A stretch of DNA of 64,000 nucleotides from contig NZ_AWZR01000005.1 of NCBI RefSeq assembly GCF_000472505.1, forward strand, positions 1 to 64,000, read 5' to 3'. Below, one piece after another: positions 19,762 through 29,996 of this stretch. Both the position numbers and the translations under genes were made by a program. How positions within the stretch are numbered: position 1 is the first letter of the stretch; every line of letters begins with the position of its first letter. The notes below the pieces were generated by a model. The model was not told the origin of the DNA and searched no databases. It saw nothing but the letters and a program-made list of their open reading frames with translations. Source of the DNA: Luteimonas sp. J29. GTDB taxonomy: Bacteria; Pseudomonadota; Gammaproteobacteria; Xanthomonadales; Xanthomonadaceae.

Positions 19762-19947
19762 ATGGGCAAGGGCGACCGCAAGACGGCCAAGGGCAAGCGC
19801 TACATCTCCAGTTACGGCAAGGCGCGTCCGAAGGCCGTGGCCAAGGCCAGCGGCAGCGCCGCCGCGCCGGTCGCGAAGGCCGCCAGGGCCCCGGCCAAGG
19901 CGCCGGTCCGCAAGGCGGTGAAGAAGGTCGCTGCCAAGGGCGAGTGA
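19762..19947 (+). CDS. 30S ribosomal protein THX with Ala/Lys-rich tail
   Basis: 61 residues from ATG 19762, preceded by AGGAG at 8 nt spacing; an in-frame ATG 90 nt upstream lacks such a site. The N-terminal 26 residues (MGKGDRKTAKGKRYISSYGK then ARPK) match the THX/S31e-type peptide that sits in a cavity of the 30S head. The rest (PVAKAARAPAKAPVRKAVKK) is a basic Ala/Lys/Pro tail resembling histone-H1-like sequences and roughly doubles the usual THX length. A strong terminator follows, so the gene is monocistronic. Confidence 0.85.
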   Translation: MGKGDRKTAKGKRYISSYGKARPKAVAKASGSAAAPVAKAARAPAKAPVRKAVKKVAAKGE

Positions 19948-19972
19948 TCCGGTTCCCGTCGTGACCGGAAAG

Positions 19973-19995
19973 AGCCCCGCATTGCGGGGCTTTTT
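19973..19995 (+). terminator. Rho-independent terminator after THX
   Basis: Perfect 8-bp stem AGCCCCGC/GCGGGGCT (19973-19980 and 19984-19991) with an ATT loop, followed by T to 19995. It lies 25 nt after the stop. Confidence 0.93.
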
Positions 19996-20167
19996 CATGC
20001 CCGCGGTCCGGTCGGCGGATCGCGGGCGGCGGTCGCCTGCGCGGGCAAGGGGCCGGACGGACGCGCGGATGATGGCGGAGCGGGCGTCGGGCAGGCCGCC
20101 TGCATCCGGCGCGGCCCGCGCGCGCTGAACGCAGGCCCCTTCACGGAGCCCCCTGCTGTCCGGATCG

Positions 20168-21355
20168 ATGCCCGTTTCGCGTTGGAGTGGGTACCTGCGA
20201 AGCCGTGGAGCCGGACCCATCGCCCCTCAAGTCGAGTTCCTGGATGTCGAGGCGTACGACGGGCTGGCGGATGACTGGGCCTGGCTCGAGGCGAGGTCCG
20301 ACGGGTCGCCGTTCACCAGCTGGACCTGGGTATCGACCTGGCTGCGCTGCCTGCCGGACGGCGTGCGGCCGGTCGCCTGCCGCGTGCACGACGCCGAGGG
20401 CCTGCTTGCGCTGGGCCTGCTGGTCCGGACGCCGGAGCGTTCGCTGCTGCGCCTGTTCGGTGCGCAGTCCCTGTACCTGCTGGAGACGGGCGATCCCGGG
20501 ATCGACGAGGTCACGCCGGAGTACGTCGGACTGTTGCTGCGCCGCGGCCACGAGCGCGCGGGATACGCGGCCTTCTTCGAGGCGGTGGCCACGCGCTGTC
20601 GCAGCTGGCGCCGCATCCAGGTCTCGGCCACCGCGCACGCGGAACTGATCCAGCGCGCGCTGCCGGAGGGGCTGCGCGCCTACTGCATCGCCGAACGGCC
20701 TGCCTACCACGTGGACCTCGCGGCGATCCGGGCGTCCGGCCGGGACTACCTGCAGCACCTGTCGAAGAAGGCCCGGGCCAACCTCGCCCAGGTGCGCCGC
20801 GCCTACGGCGCGCTCGGACCCCTGCGCGTCGAAGAGGCCGGCGATTCCGGACGCGCGATCGAGTGGCTCGGCGAGTTGCGCATCCTGCACGAGCGGCGCT
20901 GGGAGTCGCGCGGCCAACCGGGCTCGTTCGCGAGTCCCTTCTTCCGCGCGTTCCACGAACGCATGCTCCGCGACCATGCCGCCAGCGGCTTCGCCCGACT
21001 GCTGCGGGTGACCGCGGGCGACCTCGTGGTCGGCTACCTCTACGCCTTCCACTGGCGAGGCGGCTGCTACTACTACAATTCCGGATTCAACTACGGCGCG
21101 CTGCCGCGCTACGACAGTCCCGGCATCGCCGCGGTGCACGCCGTGGTCGAACACGGCCTCGGGCAGGGTTGGGACCTGTTCGAGTTCCTGGCCGGCGACC
21201 AGGACTACAAGCGCAGGCTCAGCACCGGCGCGACGCGGATGCACTGGATCGACGTGCGCCGGGCCGGCGTGCGGCTGGCATTGGAGGGTGCGGTGACGCG
21301 CCTGCTGGCGCGCCGCTCGCTGGGGACGCCCCTCGCAGAAACCCTCGTGGCCTGA
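20168..21355 (+). CDS. GNAT-family acetyltransferase, CelD/BcsL-like
   Basis: 395 residues. Two degenerate GNAT folds: an N-terminal half (WAWLEARSDGSPFTSWTWVSTWL) and a C-terminal half (KKARANLAQVRRAYGALGP, FFRAFHERMLRDHAASGFARLL, GYLYAFHWRGGCYYYNSGF, GLGQGWDLFEFLAGDQDYK). The last motifs are typical of the CelD/BcsL group, often linked to exopolysaccharide or cellulose acylation. No polysaccharide operon is nearby, so the acceptor is unknown. There is no signal peptide. The gene stands alone after the THX terminator and converges on the dipeptidase gene 8 nt away. Confidence 0.8.
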   Translation: MPVSRWSGYLRSRGAGPIAPQVEFLDVEAYDGLADDWAWLEARSDGSPFTSWTWVSTWLRCLPDGVRPVACRVHDAEGLLALGLLVRTPERSLLRLFGAQSLYLLETGDPGIDEVTPEYVGLLLRRGHERAGYAAFFEAVATRCRSWRRIQVSATAHAELIQRALPEGLRAYCIAERPAYHVDLAAIRASGRDYLQHLSKKARANLAQVRRAYGALGPLRVEEAGDSGRAIEWLGELRILHERRWESRGQPGSFASPFFRAFHERMLRDHAASGFARLLRVTAGDLVVGYLYAFHWRGGCYYYNSGFNYGALPRYDSPGIAAVHAVVEHGLGQGWDLFEFLAGDQDYKRRLSTGATRMHWIDVRRAGVRLALEGAVTRLLARRSLGTPLAETLVA

Positions 21356-21362
21356 GCGCGCG

Positions 21363-22577
21363 TCAGCGCGCCGTGGCGCCCGCCTCGACTTCGGCCCAGA
21401 CCCGCAGCAGGTTGCCGCCGAGGATCTTGCGGATGTCGGCGTCGGAATAGCCGCGCGCCTGCAGGCCCGCCACCAGGTTGGGGAAGTCGGCGACCGAGCG
21501 CAGCCCGTCGGCGAGTTCCCCGCCGACGCCGTCGAAGTCCGACCCCAGGCCGACGTGGTCGATGCCCAGCAGGCGCACGCCGTGGTCGATCTGGTCGAGC
21601 ACCGCCGACAGCGGGGTCCGGGGCGTGGGATGGTCGCGGTCCCAGGCTTCCTCGAACGCCCGCGCGTCTTCCAGCGCCCTGCCTTCCGCCGCGGCGGCGG
21701 CGTTGCGCGCGTCAAGCGCGGCGCGGGCGCGGTACTTCGCCTGCAGGTCGCTGGCGGCCTGCGGGTTGACGAATGCGGTTCCGAACGGAACCTGGACCAC
21801 GCCGCCGCGCGCTGCGATGGCCTTCGCCAGCTCGTCGCTGATGTTGCGCTCGAAGCCCGGGGTGAAGTGGCGGAAGGCCGAATGGCTGGCGATCACCGGC
21901 ACCCGGCTCAGCGCGATCGCTTCCGCCGCCGCCGCGTCGGAGACGTGGGAGACGTCGACCATGATGCCGAGCCGGTTCATCTCCGCCACGAGCTCGCGTC
22001 CGAACGGGCTCAGCCCGTTCCACCTGCGCTCCACGCCGTAGGAGGAATCCGCGACGCGGTTGGCGGCGCTGTGGGCGAGGGTGATGTAGCGGATGCCGCG
22101 GTCGAAGAAGACCCGCACCAGGGAGAGGTCGTCGCCGATCGGCGCGGCGTTCTCCATGCCCATGGGCAGCAGCACGCGGCCGCCGGCGCGCAGGCGCTCC
22201 ACATCGCGCGGCGAGGTGAGGATCGCGAAGCGGTCGGGGTGGCGATGCACCAGCGCCTCGACCGCGTCGATCTGCGCGTGCGCCGACTGGCGCGCCTTGC
22301 CCTCGCGGTCCTCGCGCGCCGAGGTGTAGATCGACATGAAGGCGACGTCCAGGCCGCCCTCGCGCGCCCTCGGCCAGTCGAACTCGCGGTCGGGCGCGGC
22401 TTCGCCGAGGTCGGCCCAGGCGTGGGCCAGCATGCCCGGCGCGTCGATGTGGGTGTCGACGATCACCGCGTCGCGGGCAAGCGCGCGCGCGCGGGCGAGC
22501 GCGTCGTCGTCCGCGTGTACGCCGGACAAGGCGGACGCCAGGACAAGGGCGAGGACGAGGCGGGCGGGCAGGGGCAT
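21363..22577 (-). CDS. M19-family membrane dipeptidase (exported)
   Basis: 404 residues from ATG 22577 with GGAG six bases upstream; the longer open frame is not coding. A signal peptide (MPLPARLVLALVLASALSGVHA) is followed by the zinc dipeptidase fold. Ligand motifs: VDTHIDAPG (HxD), GMENAAPIGDD (bridging Glu), VDVSHVSD and IASHSAFRHF (His), and GSDFDGVGG (Asp). The family hydrolyses dipeptides, often with a D- or unusual C-terminal residue, in the periplasm. It starts 24 nt downstream of hutI on the same strand, so cotranscription is likely. With the S46 enzymes it suggests active use of extracellular peptides. Confidence 0.92.
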   Translation of the reverse strand: MPLPARLVLALVLASALSGVHADDDALARARALARDAVIVDTHIDAPGMLAHAWADLGEAAPDREFDWPRAREGGLDVAFMSIYTSAREDREGKARQSAHAQIDAVEALVHRHPDRFAILTSPRDVERLRAGGRVLLPMGMENAAPIGDDLSLVRVFFDRGIRYITLAHSAANRVADSSYGVERRWNGLSPFGRELVAEMNRLGIMVDVSHVSDAAAAEAIALSRVPVIASHSAFRHFTPGFERNISDELAKAIAARGGVVQVPFGTAFVNPQAASDLQAKYRARAALDARNAAAAAEGRALEDARAFEEAWDRDHPTPRTPLSAVLDQIDHGVRLLGIDHVGLGSDFDGVGGELADGLRSVADFPNLVAGLQARGYSDADIRKILGGNLLRVWAEVEAGATAR

Positions 22578-22600
22578 GGGGGACTCCGGGGTGGACGGGA

Positions 22601-23821
22601 TCACGACAGGCGCTGGCCTGCCGCATGGACGAGGCGGGCCAGCCGGCCGCCGAGCCAGTAGCACAGCTCGGCGGGATGGCCGATGTCCCAGCAGACGAAG
22701 TCGGCGCGCTTGCCCACGGCGAGGACGCCGCGGTCGTCCAGGCCCAGCGCCTTCGCCGCGTGCACGGTGGCGCCGCGCAGCGCCTCTTCGGGCGTGAGCG
22801 CGAAATGGGTGCAGGCCAGCTGCATCGCCTGGCGCAGCGACAGCAACGGCGAGGTGCCCGGGTTGCAGTCGGTCGCGACCGCCATCGGAACGCCCTGGGC
22901 GCGGAATTCCGCGATCGGCGGCAGCCGCGTCTCGCGCAGGACGTGGAAGGCGCCCGGCAGCAGCACCGCCACCGTGCCGGCACCGGCCATCGCCGCGACG
23001 CCTGCGGCGGAGGTGTATTCGACGTGGTCCGCGGAAAGCCCGCCGAACTCCGCCACCAGGGCCGCGCCGCCGCCGTCGCTGAGCTGGTCGGCGTGCAGCT
23101 TCACGGGCAGGCCCAGCGCGCGCGCGGCCTCGAACACGCGGCGCGCCTGGGCGGTGCTGAACCCGATGCGCTCGGCGAAGGCATCGACCGCGTCGACCAG
23201 GCCTTCGCCATGCAGCACCGGCAGCCATTCGCACACCGCGTCGATGTAGGCGTCCGCGCGACCGGCGTATTCGGGCGGCAGGGCGTGGGCTCCGAGGAAG
23301 GTGGTGCGCACGTCGACGCCCAGCGACTGGCCGATCCGGCGCGCGACCCGCAGCATCCTGCGCTCCGCGTCCAGGTCCAGGCCGTAGCCGGACTTGATCT
23401 CGAGCGTCGTCGCGCCGTCGGCCAGCAGTGCGCGCGCACGCGGCAGCGACTGCGCGAACAACGATTCCTCGTCGGCCTCGCGGGTGGCGCGCACGGTGGA
23501 GACGATGCCGCCGCCGCTGCGCGCGATCTCCTCGTAGCTGGCGCCATGCAGGCGTTGCTCGAACTCGGCGGCCCGGTTGCCGCCGAACACCAGGTGGGTA
23601 TGGCAGTCCACCAGGCCGGGCGTGACCCAGCCGCCGCCGCCGTCCACCACGTGGTCGGCCAGGCGTTCCGGATCCCCGGGCAGGTCGGCGCGCGGTCCGG
23701 CGAAGACGATGCGTCCGTCGCGCCAGCCCAGCGCGCCGTCCTCGATCGCGCCCCAGCCCGCGTCGCCCCCGAGCGTGGCCAGTCCGGCCCCGACCAGCAC
23801 GCCGTCCCAGATCTCAGGCAT
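22601..23821 (-). CDS. hutI: Imidazolonepropionase
   Basis: 406 residues from ATG 23821, chosen over upstream Mets because GGGAG lies 7 nt before it and MPEIWDGV matches the family start. Third step of histidine degradation: 4-imidazolone-5-propanoate to N-formimidoyl-L-glutamate. Metal-dependent amidohydrolase with [56 protein letters not shown] and [10 protein letters not shown]. It is divergent from hutF, which acts on its product. The downstream M19 dipeptidase is probably in the same transcript. Confidence 0.97.
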   Translation of the reverse strand: MPEIWDGVLVGAGLATLGGDAGWGAIEDGALGWRDGRIVFAGPRADLPGDPERLADHVVDGGGGWVTPGLVDCHTHLVFGGNRAAEFEQRLHGASYEEIARSGGGIVSTVRATREADEESLFAQSLPRARALLADGATTLEIKSGYGLDLDAERRMLRVARRIGQSLGVDVRTTFLGAHALPPEYAGRADAYIDAVCEWLPVLHGEGLVDAVDAFAERIGFSTAQARRVFEAARALGLPVKLHADQLSDGGGAALVAEFGGLSADHVEYTSAAGVAAMAGAGTVAVLLPGAFHVLRETRLPPIAEFRAQGVPMAVATDCNPGTSPLLSLRQAMQLACTHFALTPEEALRGATVHAAKALGLDDRGVLAVGKRADFVCWDIGHPAELCYWLGGRLARLVHAAGQRLS

Positions 23822-23969
23822 CGCGCGCTCCCGCATCGCGCGGGCCGGGGAAGCGCGCGCGCGCAGCGGCCGGCGGCATCGTCGATGGCGCTTCGAGCAT
23901 GGCGGCACCCGATGAAAGGGACATCACGGCAAGGTAGCCTAACCCACTCCCGTCGCCCCCGGTCCGTCG

Positions 23970-25220
23970 ATGCCCGCCTCCGTCCCGCTCCCGATCCAGC
24001 GCACCGCCTCGGGCTGGCAACTGCCCGGCATCGCCAACCTGCATTCGCATGCGTTCCAGCGCGCCATGGCCGGGCTGGCCGAGCGCCAGACCGACCCCGC
24101 CGACTCGTTCTGGACCTGGCGCGAGACGATGTACCGGATGGCCGCGCGATTCGATCCGGACGCGCTGCACGCGGTCGCCTCGCAGCTGTACGTCGAGATG
24201 CTCGAGGCCGGCTATACCTCGGTGTGCGAGTTCCACTACCTGCACCACGCGCCGGACGGCCGTCCCTACGCCACGCCCACGGCGATGTCCGACGCGCTGG
24301 TCGCCGCGGCGCGCGACACCGGCATCCGCCTGACCCTGCTGCCGGTGCTCTACATGACCGGCGGTTTCGACGGGCGCCCGCTGGGGGAACGCCAGCGGCG
24401 CTTCGGCAACGACGTCGATGGCTACCTGCGGCTGTTCGAGGCGCTGCATGCGCAGTCCGACGAGCTGTTGCGCGTGGGCTGCGCCCTGCACAGCCTGCGC
24501 GCGGTCCCGGAGGCCGCGATGCGCGCGGTGCTCGCCGCGCTGCCGCCGGACGTGCCGATCCACATCCACATCGCCGAGCAGGTGGGCGAGGTCCAGGACT
24601 GCCTGGCGATGCGCGAGCTGCGGCCGGTCGAATGGCTGGTGCGCAACGTCCGGGTCGACGCGCGCTGGACCCTGGTCCACGCGACCCACCTCAACGACGG
24701 CGAAGTGCGCGACATCGCCGGAGCCGGTGCGACCGTGGCGATCTGCCCGACCACGGAGGCGAACCTCGGCGACGGGCTGTTCCGTCTGCGCGAATACCTC
24801 GACGCGGGCGGGGCCTGGGGCATCGGCTCGGACTCGCACGTGTCCGTGTCGCCGGTCGAGGAACTGCGCTGGCTGGAATACGGCCAGCGGCTGGCGACGC
24901 GCCGGCGCAACATCGCGGTGGCGCCGGATTCGCCGGGCGTGGGCACGACCCTGCTGCGCGGCGTGCTGGCCAGCCGCGCGCAGGCGACCGGCTTCGACCG
25001 CCTCGAAGGGGACCTGGTCGTGCTCGACGCGGACGCGCCCGCACTGGCCGCCGCGCATGCCGGCGACGTGGCCGAACGCTGGATCTTCGCCGGCAATGTG
25101 CCGATGGTGCGCGACGTGCACGTGGCCGGCCGGCAGGTGGTCGCGGACGGCCGGCATCCGCGGCGCGGCGAAATCGCGGCGCGCTACGCGGCGACGGTGC
25201 AGGCGCTGTTGCGGGACTGA
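23970..25220 (+). CDS. hutF: Formimidoylglutamate deiminase
   Basis: 416 residues. Converts N-formimidoyl-L-glutamate to N-formyl-L-glutamate plus ammonia, the five-step branch of histidine degradation that needs HutG deformylase afterwards. Motifs: GIANLHSHAFQRAMAGLAE (metal HxH), CEFHYLHHAPDG, IHIHIAEQ, LVHATHLN, CPTTEANLGDG and GSDSHVSVSPVEELRWLEYG. The start is fixed by an in-frame TAA at 23940-23942. The N-terminus reaches the HxH motif after only about 25 residues, so most of the usual N-terminal beta-segment is absent. It is divergent from hutI across 148 nt. Confidence 0.93.
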   Translation: MPASVPLPIQRTASGWQLPGIANLHSHAFQRAMAGLAERQTDPADSFWTWRETMYRMAARFDPDALHAVASQLYVEMLEAGYTSVCEFHYLHHAPDGRPYATPTAMSDALVAAARDTGIRLTLLPVLYMTGGFDGRPLGERQRRFGNDVDGYLRLFEALHAQSDELLRVGCALHSLRAVPEAAMRAVLAALPPDVPIHIHIAEQVGEVQDCLAMRELRPVEWLVRNVRVDARWTLVHATHLNDGEVRDIAGAGATVAICPTTEANLGDGLFRLREYLDAGGAWGIGSDSHVSVSPVEELRWLEYGQRLATRRRNIAVAPDSPGVGTTLLRGVLASRAQATGFDRLEGDLVVLDADAPALAAAHAGDVAERWIFAGNVPMVRDVHVAGRQVVADGRHPRRGEIAARYAATVQALLRD

Positions 25221-25243
25221 GGGGCGGCGCGGCGATGCGCGCC

Positions 25244-25257
25244 TGACCTGGATCAAT
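25244..25257 (+). promoter_or_regulatory. FNR/Anr-like half-conserved site
   Basis: CTGAC-CTGG-ATCAA resembles TTGAT-N4-ATCAA: the right half is complete and the left half matches in three of five positions. It lies 60 nt before the start of the UbiH-family gene. Confidence 0.35.
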
Positions 25258-25316
25258 GCGGCACCCACGGCCGGCGGGCGACCCTTCCGCCGTCGCGGGC
25301 AAGTGGAGGTGGGTGC

Positions 25317-26489
25317 ATGAAGGTGGATGTCGCGATCGTCGGCGCGGGGCCCGCCGGGCTCTGCTTCGCCCGCTCGCTGGCGGGCAGCGGGCTGTCGGTG
25401 GCGGTGGTCGAGCGGCAGCCGCCCGAAGCGATCGCCGGACCCGCCTTCGACGGCCGCGAGATCGCCCTGACCCATGCCTCGCGCGCGATCCTCGAGCGGC
25501 TCGGCCTGTGGCAGCGCTTCGATCCGGACGAGGTGTCGGTGCTGCGCGATGCGCGGGTGAGCAACGGCGAGGCCGCCGCCGGGCTGGACGTCAGCGCGGC
25601 CGACGGACGCAGTGGCCAGCTCGGCTGGCTGGTGCCCAACCACCTGATCCGCCGCGCTGCATACGACCTGGTCGCGACGCAGCCGGACGTGCAGCTGCTG
25701 GCTGGGCGGGGCGTGGCCGGCGTTTCACGCCAGTCCGGCGGGATGGGGCTGGCGCTCGAGGACGGCGGCACCGTGCAGGCGCGCCTGCTGGTCGCGGCCG
25801 ACAGCCGCTTCTCGCAGGTGCGGCGGATGCTGGGGATCGGCGCGCGCTCGCGCGACCACGGCCGGCAGATGCTGGTCGCCCGGGTCGCGATCGAACGGCC
25901 GCACCGGCACGTGGCCTGGGAGTGGTTCGGCTACGGACAGACGCTCGCGCTGCTACCGCTCAACGGCGACCGCGCCTCGGTGGTGCTCACGCTTCCGCCC
26001 GCCGACATGGCGCGGATCGTGGCGATGGACGACGCGGCGTTCGGCGCGGAGATGGAGCGGCGCTTCCGCGGCGAGGTCGGCGCGATCCGGGCGCAGGGGA
26101 CGCGCCACGTGTATCCGCTGGTGTCGGTATTCGCCGACCGCTTCTGCGTACCCGGTGCGGCGCTGGTGGGCGACGCCGCGGTCGGCATGCATCCGGTCAC
26201 CGCGCACGGCTTCAACCTCGGCCTGCAGGGCCAGGCGACGCTGGCCGAGGTCGTCCTGGAGGCCCATCGCAGGGGCGCGGACATCGGCGCCGCCGAGGTC
26301 CTGGCGCGCTACGACCGCCGCCACCGCGCCGCGGCCTGGCCGATGTACGCCGGCACGCGCCTGGTCGTGCGGGTGTTCACCGACGACCGCATGCCCGTGC
26401 GCGGCCTGCGCGCGGCGATCCTGGGTACCGTCAACCGGCTGCCGCCGCTGCGCCGGGCGATCGCGGGTCGGCTGACCCAGGCGGCGTAG
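25317..26489 (+). CDS. UbiH/UbiF/UbiM-family FAD monooxygenase
   Basis: 390 residues. The N-terminal FAD-binding motif is DVAIVGAGPAGLCFARSLAG, the middle motif DGREIALTHASRAILERLG, and the C-terminal FAD/ribityl motif GDAAVGMHPVTAHGFNLGLQG, the hallmark of ubiquinone-ring hydroxylases (UbiH, UbiF, UbiI, UbiM). The GMHPVTAHGFNLG form rather than HPLAGQG points to the UbiM-like branch. It would add a hydroxyl to a prenylated phenol in ubiquinone synthesis, using NAD(P)H and O2, at the inner membrane. An FNR-like site upstream suggests oxygen control. The ring position it acts on cannot be read from sequence. Confidence 0.82.
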   Translation: MKVDVAIVGAGPAGLCFARSLAGSGLSVAVVERQPPEAIAGPAFDGREIALTHASRAILERLGLWQRFDPDEVSVLRDARVSNGEAAAGLDVSAADGRSGQLGWLVPNHLIRRAAYDLVATQPDVQLLAGRGVAGVSRQSGGMGLALEDGGTVQARLLVAADSRFSQVRRMLGIGARSRDHGRQMLVARVAIERPHRHVAWEWFGYGQTLALLPLNGDRASVVLTLPPADMARIVAMDDAAFGAEMERRFRGEVGAIRAQGTRHVYPLVSVFADRFCVPGAALVGDAAVGMHPVTAHGFNLGLQGQATLAEVVLEAHRRGADIGAAEVLARYDRRHRAAAWPMYAGTRLVVRVFTDDRMPVRGLRAAILGTVNRLPPLRRAIAGRLTQAA

Positions 26490-26494
26490 GCGGC

Positions 26495-26510
26495 CCGGCC
26501 CGGAGGCCGG
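26495..26510. terminator. Hairpin between convergent genes
   Basis: CCGGCC-CGGA-GGCCGG: a 6-bp stem and tetraloop filling most of the 21-nt gap between two convergent stops. No T run. Confidence 0.35.
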
Positions 26511-27022
<512 letters not shown>

Positions 27023-27026
<4 letters not shown>

Positions 27027-28567
27027 GCGGCTTTCCTCCTGTGGCGGGCTACGCGCCGCGGCTGCGGCTGCGCGGGGGCGAGGCCTGCTTCGCGCCAGGC
27101 GTGGATGACGGCGTAGGCGCGCCACGGCCGCCACGCCCCCGAGCGCCGTTCCAGCGCGGCCGCGCGCGCGGCGGGCGATGCAGGCACGTCGTCGCCGGCG
27201 GGCAGCTGGCGTTGCAGCACCAGGTCGCCGGCGGGGAACGCGTCGGGGTGGCCGAGCGCGCGCATGGCGATGTAGTGCGCGGTCCAGGGACCGATGCCGG
27301 GCAGCGAGGTCCAGGTCCCGACGAAGTCCTCCAGCGTGCGGGCCGCGCTGAAATCGACCTGGCCGTCGAGCAGCGCGCGCGCGATCGCGCGGATGGTGCG
27401 GGCGCGTGCGTCCGGCACGCCGAGGCCGGACAGGTCGGCGCCGGCGATCTGCGCTGGTCCCGGGAACAGGCATTCCAGGCCCGACGCCGCGAGCGCCGGC
27501 GGCAACGCGGTGCCGTGCAGGCGGGCCAGGCGCGCGGCGAGGGTGCGTGCGGCGGGGACGCTCACCTGCTGCCCGAGTACGGCGCGCACCGCGGTCTCGA
27601 ATCCGTCCCAGCCGCCGGGCAGGCGCAGGCCCGGGCGCCGGCGCAGCAGCGGACGCAGCGCGGCGTCGCGCGAGAGCACGGCGGCGATCGCCTGCGGATC
27701 GGCGTCGAGGTCGAACATGCGGCGCACCCGCTCCACCGTCGCCAGCATCCGCGACGGGGCGCAGCCGTGCAGCTCGAGCTTCAGCGCATGCTCGTCCCCG
27801 TCCGCGCCACGCGACCAGCGGCTGACGCGGAACCAGCCGGTTTCGCCGGCGTCGGCGAAGGCGCGCGCGTAGCTGTCGTCGTCGACGCGTTCGACGCCCG
27901 GCAGCGCGCGCTGGCGCAGGAAGTCGAGGCTGGCGGCGAAGTCGTACGGTGGCCGGTAGGCCAGGCGCAGGGTGACCGCCTCGCCGTCGCCCGCCTCCGG
28001 CCGCCGCCGCAGTTCGCGCGGCGCCATCCCGTAGGCTTCGCGGAAACAGGCGTTGAAGCGGCGCAGGCTGCCGAAGCCGGCGGCCATCGCCACCTGCGTG
28101 ACCGGCAGCGTGGTCTGGGTGAGCAGCTGGCGCGCGAACAGCAGGCGGCGGGTGCCGTGCACCCCGATCGGCGGTGCGCCGAGGCGTTCGCTGAACAGGC
28201 GGCGCAGCTGGCGTTCGCCCACGTGCACGCGCGCCGCCAGCGCCGACAGCGGCGCGTCGGACAGGAAGCCCTCGTCGATCAGCCGCAGCGCACGCGCCAG
28301 GGTGCCGTCGCCGCGACGCCAGCTGCCGTCCGCCGGCGAGAGCTCGGGGCGGCAACGCAGGCACGGCCGGAACCCGGCGGCCTCGGCCGCCGCGGCGCTG
28401 GCGAAATAGCGCACGTTGCGCGACTTCGCCGGCGGCGCCGGGCAGGTGGGCCGGCAGTAGATCCCGGTGGTCGCGACCGCGGTGAAGAACAGCCCGTCGA
28501 ACCGCGCGTCGCGGCTCAGGCGCGCCTGTTCGCAGATCGGCGGATCGGGGAGCGCGGGGGTCGACAT
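27023..28567 (-). CDS. alkA: Ada-type sensor fused to AlkA DNA-3-methyladenine glycosylase
   Basis: 514 residues. Domains: Ada metal-binding domain (about 25-90) with all four zinc Cys (YCRPTCPAP and [10 protein letters not shown]); AraC-type helix-turn-helix (about 95-190, with [19 protein letters not shown]); AlkA N-terminal domain (about 200-280); helix-hairpin-helix glycosylase (about 310-480) with [18 protein letters not shown] and the catalytic Asp in [11 protein letters not shown]. It excises alkylated bases. The Ada part can accept methyl groups from phosphotriesters and activate transcription, so the protein is probably both sensor and repair enzyme. It is coupled to ogt by a GTGA overlap. 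Confidence 0.93.
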
Positions 28568-28617
28568 GGGAGCCAGTCTAGCGCCGGGGGTGGCGCCGGA
28601 CTGGCCGTTTCCGGACA

Positions 28618-29904
28618 TCAATGCGCGGGCGTGCCGGTGCCGTCCGCCACCTCTCCTGGCTCGCGCAGCGCCGGCAGCAGGGCGCGGGGATCGCCGTCGT
28701 CGCCGACCGGCTGCAGGCCGAGCAGGCGCGCCAGCAGCGGATACACGTCGACGTTGTCGATGGGCGGCAGCGCGACCCCGCGCCTGAACGAAGGACCGCC
28801 GGCGACGAACACCGCGCGCATCGACGGATCCGCCGGATCGTAGCCATGCGAACCGCGGGTCCCTGGCGGCCGCCGCGCGATATGCTCGCGTGGCAGCGCG
28901 TCCCAGCCCGGATCCATCTGGCACACGATCGGCGGGACCCGCGGATGGCGGCCGTAGTGCCAGCGTGCGGGCAATTCGTGCCTGCGCCAGCACTGCCAGT
29001 GCGCGTGACGGCCGAGCAGCCGGCGTTCGGCATCCGCTTCGCGGCCGGCCTGCGGCCGGAACCCCAGCACCTGGCCGGCGCTGACCAGCACCGCATCGGC
29101 CGGGTCGACCATGTCCTCGATCGCGACCACCTGTCCCGCGGGGACCTCGGCCATCCCGTGGTCGGACACGATCACGATGTCGGTGCGCGCCGCCGCGCCG
29201 CTGCGTCCGAGTTCGTCGAGCAGCCGGCCGATCGCCGCATCCACCTCGCGCATCGCCGCGCGCAGCTGCGGCGAACCCGGTCCATGCGCGTGCGCCGCGC
29301 CGTCGGGGTGCTCGAAGTACAGCAGCGCCAGGCGCGGGCGCGTGTCCTCCGGTTCCGACAGCCAGCCGGCGACGGTGCGGATGCGCTCGTCGATGGGCCG
29401 GGTCTCGTCGAACAGGAACCACCGGTCCGGGCGCACGCCCTGCACCGCGGCCTCGCTCCCGGGCCACGCGAGCGCCGCGGTGCGCAGTCCGGCGCGCTCG
29501 GCGGTCACCCACAGCGGCTCGCCGCCCCACCAGCGGCCGTCGCCGACCGCGTCGCGCATCTTCAGCGTGAACCGCCCGAGGTCCGGGTCGGACATGGTGT
29601 TGTGGACGATGCCGTGGCGGTCCGGCCGCAGCCCGGTGACGATCGTGTAGTGGTTGGGGAAGGTGAGCGCCGGATAGGACGGGCTCATCCAGCGTGCATG
29701 CACGCCTTCGCGCGCAAGCCGGTCGATGTTCGGCGTGTCCCCGCGTGCCAGGTCGTCGGGATGTACGCCATCGAGCGACACCAGCAGCAGGCTGCGTGGC
29801 CCGGTGGCGGCGTCGTCGGGGGCGGGAGCGTGGGGAAGGGGGTGGGCGCAGGCCGCCAGCCACAGCAGCCACGCCGCCACCGACAGGCGCCAGGCGGTTC
29901 TCAT
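28618..29904 (-). CDS. Nucleotide pyrophosphatase/phosphodiesterase lipoprotein
   Basis: 428 residues. A lipoprotein signal (MRTAWRLSVAAWLLWLAAC) with lipobox LAAC predicts a membrane-anchored periplasmic protein. The alkaline-phosphatase-superfamily core shows LLLVSLDGVHPDDL (metal Asp), SPSYPALTFPNHYTIVTGL with the Thr nucleophile of NPP enzymes, HGIVHNTM, FEHPDGAAHAHGP and IVSDHGMAEV, with a late His in TRGSHGYDP. The closest characterised relative by motif is the NPP of Xanthomonas axonopodis, which cleaves phosphodiesters and nucleotide pyrophosphates. It lies 50 nt upstream of the Ada/AlkA gene, same strand. The start is taken at the lipoprotein signal. Confidence 0.9.
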   Translation of the reverse strand: MRTAWRLSVAAWLLWLAACAHPLPHAPAPDDAATGPRSLLLVSLDGVHPDDLARGDTPNIDRLAREGVHARWMSPSYPALTFPNHYTIVTGLRPDRHGIVHNTMSDPDLGRFTLKMRDAVGDGRWWGGEPLWVTAERAGLRTAALAWPGSEAAVQGVRPDRWFLFDETRPIDERIRTVAGWLSEPEDTRPRLALLYFEHPDGAAHAHGPGSPQLRAAMREVDAAIGRLLDELGRSGAAARTDIVIVSDHGMAEVPAGQVVAIEDMVDPADAVLVSAGQVLGFRPQAGREADAERRLLGRHAHWQCWRRHELPARWHYGRHPRVPPIVCQMDPGWDALPREHIARRPPGTRGSHGYDPADPSMRAVFVAGGPSFRRGVALPPIDNVDVYPLLARLLGLQPVGDDGDPRALLPALREPGEVADGTGTPAH

Positions 29905-29996
29905 CCCGCCATGATAAGGCGTGCGCACGCGATCGCCCCGCGCCGCCTGGCGGGTCGAAGACGCTGACAGGGCTCTGAACCAAGCGACCGCGCTGC

